Shown here piece after piece: positions 1-5,904 of a stretch of 8,831 nucleotides of DNA. The position numbers and the translations under genes are program-made. Positions within the stretch are counted from its first letter, which is position 1, and each line of letters starts with the position of its first letter. The stretch is from assembly GCA_050115915.1 (NCBI GenBank), contig JASFPP010000174.1, positions 1 to 8,831 of the forward strand, written 5' to 3'. The notes beneath the pieces were generated by a model that had not been told where the DNA came from, ran no database searches, and saw only the letters and a program-made list of their open reading frames with translations. This DNA comes from WTAW01 sp050115915. Lineage in GTDB: Bacteria; Acidobacteriota; Aminicenantia; Aminicenantales; Aminicenantaceae.

Positions 1-147
1 CAGACCAATGTCAGTTGTAAAATGCTGCTCTTATGTGATATTAATTCTCAGTTCGCGTTTGAGAGGCGTTCCTTACTCGGCCACGTGATCGAATTCTGAG
101 AAAAGAAAAAGGGGATTCTGAATAGTTTTTATGGAGGGAAAAAAGAG
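1..147. other. deoC upstream region; possible 3' end of an unseen gene
   Basis: No gene can be assigned here. Frame 1 is open from the window edge to a TGA at 97-99 (about 32 residues ending HVIEF), and frame 2 is open to a TGA at 86-88. Either could be the tail of a gene lying to the left, but neither stretch looks like a recognisable protein end. From about 100 the sequence is purine rich (AAAAGAAAAAGGGG) and runs into the deoC ribosome-binding site. No intrinsic terminator is evident. Confidence 0.4.
15..42 (+). promoter_or_regulatory. Weak candidate promoter for deoC
   Basis: TTGTAA at 15-20 and GATATT at 37-42 are separated by 16 nt. A TGT triplet directly precedes the second box, giving an extended -10 look. 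Each hexamer matches the sigma-70 consensus at four of six positions. It would give a leader of about 100 nt before deoC. Weak evidence; transcription may instead come from a promoter to the left of the window. Confidence 0.25.
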
Positions 148-879
148 ATGAATATTCAAAATCTAAGATTGAGCTCTTTGGCAAAAATGATCGACCATTC
201 TCTTCTTCATCCGACATTCACCGAAATAGATATGAGTGTTGGTTGTGATATTGCCCAAAAATATAAAGTGGCCACGGTTTGTGTCAAACCCTATTCAGTA
301 GAGACAGTTCGGAAAATTCTTGATGTACGAGCTGTGGGGATTTGTGCTGTTGTGGCCTTTCCCCATGGGAACAGCTGTACGGATATCAAAATAGAGGAAG
401 CCGTCCGAGCGGTGTCAGAAGGGGCCAGTGAGATCGACATGGTTGTCAATGTCGGAAAGATTCTGGGAGGGGATTGGGAGTATGTCTCGGATGAAATCGA
501 GAGGATCAATGAAGCTGTTGTCTCACGCGCGGCGATTCTGAAAGTCATATTCGAGAACGATTTTCTTCAGGACGAACACATCATTCAGCTCTGCCGAATC
601 TGTGGAAAACACCGGGTTGCTTTTGTCAAGACCTCAACGGGGTACGGTTTTGTTAAACAAGAGAACGGATTTTATTCCTATAAAGGAGCGACAGAACACC
701 AGGTGAAGCTCATGAGAAAACACTGTCCGGAAGATGTGCAAGTTAAGGCTGCTGGAGGGATTCGATCCCTGGATGGCCTGCTGCGAATGCGAAAGTTAGG
801 AGTTACTCGGATAGGAGCAACTGCGACGGCAACCATACTTGAGGAGGCCATCGATCGTGGATGCATCAAAGACCTTTGA
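148..879 (+). CDS. deoC: Deoxyribose-phosphate aldolase (DERA)
   Basis: This cytoplasmic class I aldolase interconverts 2-deoxy-D-ribose 5-phosphate with glyceraldehyde 3-phosphate and acetaldehyde, in deoxynucleoside catabolism. The 243-residue length and full TIM-barrel motif set fit the family. IDHSLLHPT (15-23) is the N-terminal signature. EIDMVVNVG (95-103) carries the catalytic Asp97. FVKTSTGYG (159-167) carries the Schiff-base Lys161. VKAAGGIRS (199-207) holds the second lysine, Lys200, with the phosphate-binding loop, and RIGATAT follows at 221. An insertion of about 12 residues (FVKQENGFYSYK, 168-179) sits between STGYG and GATEHQVKLM, absent from the E. coli-type enzyme. I recall similar insertions in a subgroup of bacterial DeoC proteins, but cannot confirm this here. 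The ATG is set by GGAGGG at 133-138. No other nucleoside catabolism gene is visible nearby. Confidence 0.95.
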   Translation: MNIQNLRLSSLAKMIDHSLLHPTFTEIDMSVGCDIAQKYKVATVCVKPYSVETVRKILDVRAVGICAVVAFPHGNSCTDIKIEEAVRAVSEGASEIDMVVNVGKILGGDWEYVSDEIERINEAVVSRAAILKVIFENDFLQDEHIIQLCRICGKHRVAFVKTSTGYGFVKQENGFYSYKGATEHQVKLMRKHCPEDVQVKAAGGIRSLDGLLRMRKLGVTRIGATATATILEEAIDRGCIKDL

Positions 880-965
880 GACTCTGGCGCTCTTCGTTCG
901 ACTAAATTCATTAGAAAACTTTTTTTAGATCTCATACGTAGGATTACGTAGGAGGAGAGTTTGAG

Positions 966-1418
966 ATGAAAAAAGTCCTGTTACTCATTTTTATGGCTGC
1001 TGTTATGTTTTGTGGAACAACCATTGCGCAAAGCAGGGGATTTGGCCTGGGGATCATACTGGGAGAGCCCACCGGGATCAATTTCAAACACTGGACCGGA
1101 AGAAACACGGCCCTTGTTGGTGCTGCGGCTTGGGCTTTTGGCCGGGAAGACTCCTTTCATTTGCACCTGGACTGGACATTTCACAATTTCCATCTGATCA
1201 AAGCGGAAAGACATGTAATCCCTTTCTATTACGGATTTGGATTCAGGTATAAGGATGAACATAGGGACAGATTAGGAATCAGATTTCCCCTGGGAATCAT
1301 CTACATGTTTGATGAGGCTCCCGTGGATATTTTTTTAGAGATCGTTCCGATATTCGACCTGGCACCAGAAACAGAATTGTCTTTGAATGGAGGAATCGGG
1401 GCCAGGTATTATTTTTGA
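966..1418 (+). CDS. Small secreted outer-membrane beta-barrel-like protein (DUF3996-like)
   Basis: A 150-residue protein with a clear Sec signal peptide: two lysines, a hydrophobic core (LLLIFMAAVMF), and likely signal peptidase I cleavage after Ala21 (TIA|QS). The mature part alternates hydrophobic and polar residues in short glycine- and aromatic-rich strands (GFGLGIILGEPTGINFK, PFYYGFGFRYK, LGIRFPLGIIYMF). It ends in a terminal phenylalanine (ARYYF), as outer-membrane barrels recognised by the BAM complex usually do. About 130 mature residues would make roughly an eight-stranded barrel. The GLGIILGEPTG.N opening resembles the DUF3996 family, first noted in Borrelia, but that is from memory. 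GGAGGAG at 951-957 fixes the start, and the TACGTAGGA that leads into it is duplicated (935-943 and 945-953). It lies 86 nt after deoC with no clear terminator, so co-transcription is possible. Function unknown. Confidence 0.8.
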   Translation: MKKVLLLIFMAAVMFCGTTIAQSRGFGLGIILGEPTGINFKHWTGRNTALVGAAAWAFGREDSFHLHLDWTFHNFHLIKAERHVIPFYYGFGFRYKDEHRDRLGIRFPLGIIYMFDEAPVDIFLEIVPIFDLAPETELSLNGGIGARYYF

Positions 1419-1451
1419 TCGGGATTTTTTTGTTTATGTTTCGGAAAGAGT

Positions 1452-1478
1452 TTGACAATGACATGTTTTCATTATAAA
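1452..1478 (+). promoter_or_regulatory. Candidate promoter for the small cysteine protein
   Basis: A perfect -35 TTGACA (1452-1457) is followed by TATAAA (1473-1478) with a short spacer of 15 nt; reading the -35 as TTTGAC gives 16. The spacer carries a 5-bp inverted repeat, AATGA (1457-1461) and TCATT (1469-1473), which might bind a regulator. The predicted leader to the ATG at 1514 is about 30 nt. The spacing is not ideal, so confidence is moderate. Confidence 0.45.
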
Positions 1479-1513
1479 AAAAACGAGATGAAATTTTTAT
1501 TGGGGGAGCTTCA

Positions 1514-1714
1514 ATGTCTGAAATATGCCCATTATTGATGATCGCGGTTAAAGAGTCCGGATTCATATCAGACCTCGAGGAAAAACAAGCCAGATGCCTC
1601 AAGGAAGAGTGTGCTTGGTTTGTGGTCTCTGAAGATCAGGGGAAAGCGGGATGTGCTATCAAGTTATTGACGGAATCACTTCATTTTGAAAAACCCAAGG
1701 CCACTCTGGAGTAG
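1514..1714 (+). CDS. Small four-cysteine protein with a CxxxxCAW motif, function unknown
   Basis: A 66-residue protein with no signal peptide or membrane segment. Four cysteines lie at 5, 28, 33 and 47 in the arrangement CPLL, then CLKEECAW, then GCAIK. Small bacterial proteins with a CP..., C....CAWW..., .CAI pattern occur widely as uncharacterised orphans, and this looks like one of them. Four spaced cysteines suggest a structural metal site (zinc or iron-sulphur), but this is inference. The gene is supported by a strong ribosome-binding site (GGGGGAG, 1502-1508), a candidate promoter at 1452-1478, and the family-like cysteine spacing. The stop is 129 nt before the HD-GYP gene, which has its own promoter, so it is probably transcribed alone. 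No function is assigned. Confidence 0.7.
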   Translation: MSEICPLLMIAVKESGFISDLEEKQARCLKEECAWFVVSEDQGKAGCAIKLLTESLHFEKPKATLE

Positions 1715-1794
1715 TCTAATTTGCAGCATTAAGAGCACTTTATTAGGGCCATTGTTTTCGTCTTAAACATAATATCTGCTGAGCTCATCTCCCT

Positions 1795-1822
1795 TTGACA
1801 TCCAGTCAAACACATCTATTTT
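1795..1822 (+). promoter_or_regulatory. Promoter of the GAF/HD-GYP gene
   Basis: A perfect -35 TTGACA (1795-1800), a 16-nt spacer and TATTTT (1817-1822) as -10. Transcription would start near 1829, right at the palindrome at 1831-1848. The leader would be about 15 nt if translation begins at GTG 1844, or about 65 nt if it begins at ATG 1895. Confidence 0.6.
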
Positions 1823-1830
1823 AAATCATA

Positions 1831-1848
1831 ATCACTCGCCTGAGTGAT
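1831..1848. repeat. 7-bp perfect inverted repeat at the transcription/translation start of the HD-GYP gene
   Basis: ATCACTC (1831-1837), a GCCT loop, and GAGTGAT (1842-1848) form a perfect inverted repeat just downstream of the predicted -10. As DNA it could be an operator; as RNA it would be a hairpin at the extreme 5' end of the message, burying the GTG at 1844. Its position supports a regulatory role but does not prove one. Confidence 0.5.
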
Positions 1849-3130
1849 AAACTCAATTTTTCCGCAAAAAGTGCGACTAAACGTACGCCTTATCATGAAC
1901 AATCGCATTTTAGGCGCAAGCCAGGGTTCTGTCGATTCAAAACGCGATCGACTTATTCAAAAGGACCTCAACCGGGCGTTTGAAACCCTTAAAGAGGGAA
2001 ACTATGCGCTGGTGCGCTCACACACAGAAAAAACTCTTCTCAATAATATGTGTCGGGTTATCGTAGAGTTGGGCGGATATCCTTTTGCCTGGATCGGATT
2101 CCCTGAAAATGGCCGATACAAAAAGGTTCGTCCTGTCGTATATGCTGGGGATGAAAAGGGATATCTGAGTTCGGTCGAATTGACATGGTCACGACTGAAA
2201 ACGAATAAAGATCCTGCGGGAAGAGCTATCCAGACCGGCGAGGTCAGCGTAGAAAAGAATCTGGCCAAAAAAAATGGATTCACCCCCTGGAAAACAGAAG
2301 CGCTGAAGCGGGGATTTTTGTCTACGGTCGCTTTCCCTTTAAGGCAGGAAGATCGAACACTTGGCGCAGTCAATATATTCTCTAGTGATCCAAAGGGATT
2401 TGGAGAAAAGGAGCTCGTGCTTTTATCAGCTTTAGCCGAGGATCTTTCGTACGGAATTTCGGCTATTCGCATGCGAGAAAAGAAGAAGACAGTCGAGGAA
2501 AAACTCAAAGAAAGTCAGGAGAGACTGCAAAGAACCATTGAAATCACCATCCAGGCACTCTCTACGACTATTGAAATGCGAGATCCGTACACAGCCGGGC
2601 ACCAACGCCGAGTGGCCGCATTGGCTGTGGCTATTGCCGAAGAGATGGACCTTGCAAAAGAGAGAGTCGAGAATATCAATGTTGCCGGAGTTATTCATGA
2701 TATCGGGAAGATATACATACCTGTAGAGATCTTGATAAGACCCGGTAGGCTGAGTGAGTACGAGATAAACATCATTAAAGCTCATCCGCAATACGGACAT
2801 GACATCATGGCTGAGACAGAAGTCCCTGAGCCGGTCGCAGAGATCGTTCACCAGCATCATGAACGACTGAATGGCTCCGGTTATCCCGAGGGAAAGAAGG
2901 ACAAAGATATCCTTCTGGAATCGAAGATATTGAGTGTCGCGGATGTCGTTGAGGCTATGTCGTCCCATCGCCCCTACAGGCCTGCCCTGGGTATCGATGT
3001 GGCGCTGGATGAAATAAAAAATTATAGAGGCATCTACTACGATCCTGAAGTGAGTGATGCCTGTTTAAGACTTTTCGAAAAGAAAGGTTATGAGCTGAGT
3101 CCGGAGAGTCAGTCGGCCTTTCATCATTGA
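1844..3130 (+). CDS. GAF domain plus HD-GYP domain cyclic-di-GMP phosphodiesterase
   Basis: A soluble two-domain signalling protein. A GAF sensor spans about residues 56-210 (GGYPFAWIGF at 77-86, GYLSSVELTW, DPAGRAIQTG at 123-132, PWKTEALKRGFLSTVAFPL, LGAVNIFSSDPKGF). A short coiled-coil linker (about 208-232) leads to a complete HD-GYP domain (233-415). The expected metal and catalytic residues are present: His285-Asp286 in HDIGK with Lys289, His314, His338-His339, GSGYP (344-348), Asp367 in SVADVVEAM, and the YDPEV close. HD-GYP enzymes hydrolyse cyclic-di-GMP, linear product or GMP; the GAF ligand cannot be read. There is no membrane segment and no receiver domain. The start is uncertain: GTG 1844 (428 residues) and ATG 1895 (residue 18, MNNRILG) both lack a Shine-Dalgarno sequence, and the GTG lies inside a palindrome. 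Either leaves both domains intact. It converges on the barrel gene downstream. Confidence 0.92.
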   Translation: MINSIFPQKVRLNVRLIMNNRILGASQGSVDSKRDRLIQKDLNRAFETLKEGNYALVRSHTEKTLLNNMCRVIVELGGYPFAWIGFPENGRYKKVRPVVYAGDEKGYLSSVELTWSRLKTNKDPAGRAIQTGEVSVEKNLAKKNGFTPWKTEALKRGFLSTVAFPLRQEDRTLGAVNIFSSDPKGFGEKELVLLSALAEDLSYGISAIRMREKKKTVEEKLKESQERLQRTIEITIQALSTTIEMRDPYTAGHQRRVAALAVAIAEEMDLAKERVENINVAGVIHDIGKIYIPVEILIRPGRLSEYEINIIKAHPQYGHDIMAETEVPEPVAEIVHQHHERLNGSGYPEGKKDKDILLESKILSVADVVEAMSSHRPYRPALGIDVALDEIKNYRGIYYDPEVSDACLRLFEKKGYELSPESQSAFHH

Positions 3131-3141
3131 TCCCCCCATCT

Positions 3142-3184
3142 TTGACCTGAATCATTTATAAGCTGGGTCAATGTCTTGTTTTTT
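3142..3184 (+). terminator. Weak candidate intrinsic terminator after the HD-GYP gene
   Basis: TTGACC (3142-3147) pairs with GGTCAA (3166-3171), extendable inward by two wobble pairs, followed after 7 nt by a run of six T (3179-3184). The stem is short, its loop is large and the T run is not adjacent, so it is a poor example. It lies 11 nt after the stop, in the gap between two convergent genes, where a terminator is expected. Confidence 0.3.
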
Positions 3185-3230
3185 GTGATTGGGTGGTTTG
3201 GTTTGGTCTCAATTCTTAAATGCTTCGCGT

Positions 3231-4562
3231 TTAGTTAAACCATGAAAATAGGGAAATTCCGAATTGCCATCTGTTTTCAGCAGGACTGTTGTCGCTAGAA
3301 TATTTTGTAGTGACTCCGGCCAGGAAGATTCTGATCTTTACCGCCCTTCCGAATTCTCCGAATACAGTGAGACTCCCCTCAAAGATATCGGCGTTAATTC
3401 TGGCTTTTGTATTGACTCCAAAGTTCAAAGCTTTTCGAACAGTGTTAATGCCAATTTTTGCGCCCAAATCGTATGAACTGGTGAAATTGGGCCCGCCAAA
3501 GATATCAAATCTGACTGTTCGATTGAGTTTCTCAAAGAAAAGTTGATTTCTTAGACCAACTCCCACTCCGAGACTAGATGTAAATGGAAGATCAGCTTCT
3601 ACAGGCATTGTCACATCGTAAAGGCAGTAGCCATAAGCTAATAGATCGTTATTAACTCTTCGCTCATACTGAAGTGATAGAGGATATTCGATCGTCTCAG
3701 GCCGAAACGTATGGAAAAATGTGTCGTCTCTGAGAACGGGGATCCGGCTGATCAGGGATAGTTGGAGCCTTCTGTCTTGGGCTTTAAAAAATTCCAGGTC
3801 GACCGTGAGAGTTGATTCCATTTTATGGCGATCATAGGAAGGAAAAACACCGAGCTGGAGTTCTAGCTTTCGGATGTTATCATTCACCTGTCCTCCAGAT
3901 TTGAAGCGCATTCCTAAGTAGGTCGTGTTTTTGTATTCATAGTGTCTTGTGTTTCTTAAAAAGAGGTCAAGATTTTCACTCAAAGAAATAGTAAATTCGA
4001 GATCGTGCAGAATTTTTGTAAAGTTGATCCACTTTAATTCGGCGTCGATGCTGAATTCTGTGCGGAGAATATGGGGATATTTATAATTGAACACAAATAG
4101 ATTGTCATACCATTCATGCCCCCCAATGTAGAAACCCCCTCCAAATCCCAGCTTCATGGTGTTTGTCAAGTACCACAGTTTTCCTAAAACTTCGTTTGCG
4201 TCAAAAATTATCGGGTATGTGCGGGATGTGATATGGCGGCAGAAGTGATTCAAGCTCGCCTCCATGATGAGCGAGTGTGTGAATTTAGTCAGACATCCCG
4301 CTTTGAGCCAGAAATCAACCTCTCCTGTGAGCTGGCTGTTAATACGCTGATAATAATTGGCCTCTGTAAACAGGATGGCTTTACTGATCGGGAATTCAAA
4401 CCGTAGAAAAGGCCGGAAGAACCGCCGCTCGTTAGAGTCCGCACCGATCTCGAGGTTCGCTTTGGCGCTAGATGTATTTTTTTCTAGAGGATCATCTTCG
4501 GCAAAACATGCAAGGGAGAAGAAAATTAAGCAGATGATGAGCAAGAATCTCGGAGCGCACAT
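3231..4562 (-). CDS. Large outer-membrane beta-barrel-like protein, family not recognised
   Basis: From the ATG at 4562 this is a 443-residue exported protein. The signal peptide (MCAPRFLLIICLIFFSLACFA) has likely cleavage after Ala21, before EDDP. SLAC is not a good lipobox. The mature protein consists of alternating hydrophobic/polar strands rich in aromatic and arginine residues throughout (RRFFRPFLRFEFPIS, LGFGGGFYIGG, KLELQLGVFP, SLGVGVGLRNQLFF, RFDIFGGPNF, WQFGISLFSWFN), the look of a barrel of perhaps 16-18 strands. It ends WFN rather than in a terminal Phe. I do not recognise the family or any ligand site. The frame stays open to a TTG at 4610 (459 residues), but that TTG lies within the -35 box of a near-consensus promoter reading the same way, so it cannot be in the message. 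No Shine-Dalgarno precedes 4562. The gene is divergent from the methyltransferase. Confidence 0.8.
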   Translation of the reverse strand: MCAPRFLLIICLIFFSLACFAEDDPLEKNTSSAKANLEIGADSNERRFFRPFLRFEFPISKAILFTEANYYQRINSQLTGEVDFWLKAGCLTKFTHSLIMEASLNHFCRHITSRTYPIIFDANEVLGKLWYLTNTMKLGFGGGFYIGGHEWYDNLFVFNYKYPHILRTEFSIDAELKWINFTKILHDLEFTISLSENLDLFLRNTRHYEYKNTTYLGMRFKSGGQVNDNIRKLELQLGVFPSYDRHKMESTLTVDLEFFKAQDRRLQLSLISRIPVLRDDTFFHTFRPETIEYPLSLQYERRVNNDLLAYGYCLYDVTMPVEADLPFTSSLGVGVGLRNQLFFEKLNRTVRFDIFGGPNFTSSYDLGAKIGINTVRKALNFGVNTKARINADIFEGSLTVFGEFGRAVKIRIFLAGVTTKYSSDNSPAENRWQFGISLFSWFN

Positions 4563-4581
4563 GTCGTCACTGAAACTACTG

Positions 4582-4610
4582 ATTATAGCGGTTTCCACTA
4601 TCCGATTCAA
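4582..4610 (-). promoter_or_regulatory. Strong sigma-70-type promoter of the barrel gene
   Basis: Reading the minus strand: TTGAAT (4610-4605), a 17-nt spacer, then a perfect TATAAT (4587-4582). Transcription would start near 4575, leaving only about 12 nt before the ATG at 4562. This is one of the best promoters in the window, and it decides the start codon of the gene. Confidence 0.75.
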
Positions 4611-4636
4611 AACAGGTGCCAGGTTACTTCTATAAA
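4606..4636 (+). promoter_or_regulatory. Weak candidate promoter for the methyltransferase
   Basis: TATAAA at 4631-4636 is a good -10. The only -35-like box is TTCAAA (4606-4611), with an over-long 19-nt spacer. It overlaps the -35 of the divergent barrel promoter, so the two would compete or be co-regulated. A start near 4643 would put the hairpin at 4640-4667 at the very 5' end of the message. Confidence 0.3.
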
Positions 4637-4639
4637 TAG

Positions 4640-4667
4640 CTCTAAAAAAGCAACGTGTTTTTTAGGG
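4640..4667 (+). repeat. Inverted repeat overlapping the ribosome-binding site before the methyltransferase
   Basis: CTAAAAAA (4642-4649) and TTTTTTAG (4658-4665) are perfect complements around an 8-nt loop (GCAACGTG). The stem extends outward by T4641 with G4666 (wobble) and C4640 with G4667. In RNA it would pair the first half of the AGGGGAG ribosome-binding site (4664-4670). The stem is mostly A-U, so it may be easily melted. As DNA it is a symmetric A-tract/T-tract site that could also bind a regulator. Confidence 0.5.
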
Positions 4668-4676
4668 GAGTTGTTA

Positions 4677-4754
4677 ATGGCTGTTGGTCGTGCTATTGTG
4701 TTCTTCGAAGATCGAACCGTCGAGTCATATGCTATCTCTAGACAATCTTTATAG
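4677..4754 (+). CDS. Possible 25-codon leader ORF overlapping the methyltransferase start
   Basis: AGGGGAG (4664-4670) is 6 nt before the ATG at 4677, ideal spacing. That ATG opens a frame of only 25 codons (MAVGRAIVFFEDRTVESYAI, then SRQSL), ending at TAG 4752-4754. It is out of frame with the methyltransferase and overlaps its first 24 codons. It could be a leader peptide that couples translation to the downstream ATG at 4729, or a relic of a frameshifted N-terminus. The peptide itself is not recognised as functional. Confidence 0.25.
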   Translation: MAVGRAIVFFEDRTVESYAISRQSL

Positions 4755-5775
4755 ACACAATCTCGAAATTAAAACCCGGTGGATGGTTAGTTTGCTTGAG
4801 GGGATTGGTCTATCACATCTATGTAACGCAATCATACACTCGCCTCTCACCGATGGATTCAGAAGCCGGGCAAAGTTCCGAATCTTTCATGATAAAAACG
4901 GGATGAGGATGGAAGGAACTAGTCCCAGTGGCGGACCTGTGGAATACAAGAAGTCTCTCTGGATCCTTCCCGATTGGGGCAGACATGTTGTGAGGCAAGT
5001 GATCGCATTTATTCAGAAGCATCAGAAGAATTTTACGGTCGATGGCTTTGAGATCCAATTGGCCCACGGGAAAAAAAATGTTCATGTGACTTTCTCAATA
5101 AATAGGTCGATAACAGAGATCTACGAAAACTTTGCTATCGCCTTGTTATCGGATATCCCTGAGATTATCGGTGTGGCCATTCCTTCACAAAAACTGGAAG
5201 TGGGGGAGACCTATCTGGTTCACAAGATCGGCGAAAAAGATTTTTGCGCCCATTACGCGTCCTTTTTTCAATCCAACCTCTTCCTCACTCCTGAACTGGT
5301 AGCGCATGTCGCTCGAATAAGTGCAGCAAAGGCCGTGCGGAAAATATTCGATCTGTACTGTGGAGTGGGACTGTTATCTCTTTCTTTGGGCGATAAAGAC
5401 ACTCAGATCATCGGGATCGACACAAACAGAAAAGCTGTTACAAGTGCGCAAAAAAATGCCGGCCACATGGGATTCCGCTCAGCAAGATTTTCGGTGTCTT
5501 CTGTTGAGCGATTCCTCCAAACCTCTGAGATAGGCACCAACAGCCTTGTGCTCATCAATCCTCCAAGATCCGGTTGCACTCCCTCGGCCATAAACGCTAT
5601 AGCGTCTCATCATCCCGATCGCATTATTCTCGTCTCCTGTTCATTAAAAACCCATGTCATCAATCTTGTGGAGTGGGAAAAAAGAGGATACGAGATCCTC
5701 TCCCTCAAAGCCTTCGACATGTTCCCCTTTACCGAATTTTTGGAGACGGTGACAGAATTGAAGATAAGACGCTGA
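4684..5775 (+). CDS. RlmC/TrmA-family RNA (uracil-C5) methyltransferase
   Basis: A SAM-dependent methyltransferase forming 5-methyluridine in rRNA or tRNA. In order, numbering from TTG 4684: SPLTDGFRSRAKF (53-65); SFFQSN (193-198); SAM motif I DLYCGVG (223-229); GIDTNRKAV (244-252); NPPRSG (292-297); catalytic nucleophile Cys319 in VSCS; DMFPFTEFLETVTEL (345-359) with the catalytic Glu354. INPPRSG and DMFPFT match E. coli RlmC (23S m5U747) better than TrmA, and 363 residues suits either. It lacks a TRAM domain and the N-terminal iron-sulphur cysteine set of RlmC/RlmD, and the usual SCNP motif is SCSL, so the exact RNA target is open. The start is uncertain: TTG 4684, other near-cognate codons, or ATG 4729 (348 residues, the best fit to homologue length). 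The upstream ribosome-binding site serves an out-of-frame ATG. Confidence 0.88.
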   Translation: MVVLLCSSKIEPSSHMLSLDNLYRHNLEIKTRWMVSLLEGIGLSHLCNAIIHSPLTDGFRSRAKFRIFHDKNGMRMEGTSPSGGPVEYKKSLWILPDWGRHVVRQVIAFIQKHQKNFTVDGFEIQLAHGKKNVHVTFSINRSITEIYENFAIALLSDIPEIIGVAIPSQKLEVGETYLVHKIGEKDFCAHYASFFQSNLFLTPELVAHVARISAAKAVRKIFDLYCGVGLLSLSLGDKDTQIIGIDTNRKAVTSAQKNAGHMGFRSARFSVSSVERFLQTSEIGTNSLVLINPPRSGCTPSAINAIASHHPDRIILVSCSLKTHVINLVEWEKRGYEILSLKAFDMFPFTEFLETVTELKIRR

Positions 5776-5791
5776 AGTCCCAAAACATATA

Positions 5792-5820
5792 TTGCCACAA
5801 CCTCACTTATTCTTTATAAT
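5792..5820 (+). promoter_or_regulatory. Strong sigma-70-type promoter of the potassium channel gene
   Basis: TTGCCA (5792-5797), a 17-nt spacer and a perfect TATAAT (5815-5820). It begins 17 nt after the methyltransferase stop. The start would be near 5827, giving a leader of about 78 nt, so the channel need not depend on the gene before it. Confidence 0.75.
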
Positions 5821-5904
5821 CTGAAACAATCAGAGAAATGAGAATCGATCAAAGGGGATCTCGCGCATTTAAATCTCGTTCGTCCTTGAATTTTACCTGA
5901 ATCA

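Noticed and set aside
1..99. Open frame at the left edge as the 3' end of a gene
   Set aside because: Two frames are open and the peptides show no recognisable motif, so a gene cannot be supported.
901..928. Terminator between deoC and the small barrel gene (CTAAA...TTTAG with a T run)
   Set aside because: The stem is only 5 bp of A-T-rich pairs with a 17-nt loop, too weak to call.
1452..1480. Canonical Fur box
   Set aside because: The half-sites are several bases too far apart and only 5 bp long.
2432..2968. 178-codon minus-strand open frame opposite the HD-GYP gene
   Set aside because: It is a shadow of a well-supported domain-bearing gene and shows no family motif.
4563..4610. TTG at 4610 as the start of the minus-strand barrel gene
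   Set aside because: It falls in the -35 box of a near-consensus promoter for the same gene; ATG 4562 directly begins a signal peptide.
4677..4754. The 25-residue peptide as a remnant of a sugar nucleotidyltransferase (AIVFFEDRTVES)
   Set aside because: The resemblance is only a few residues at an N-terminus and nothing downstream in that frame supports it.
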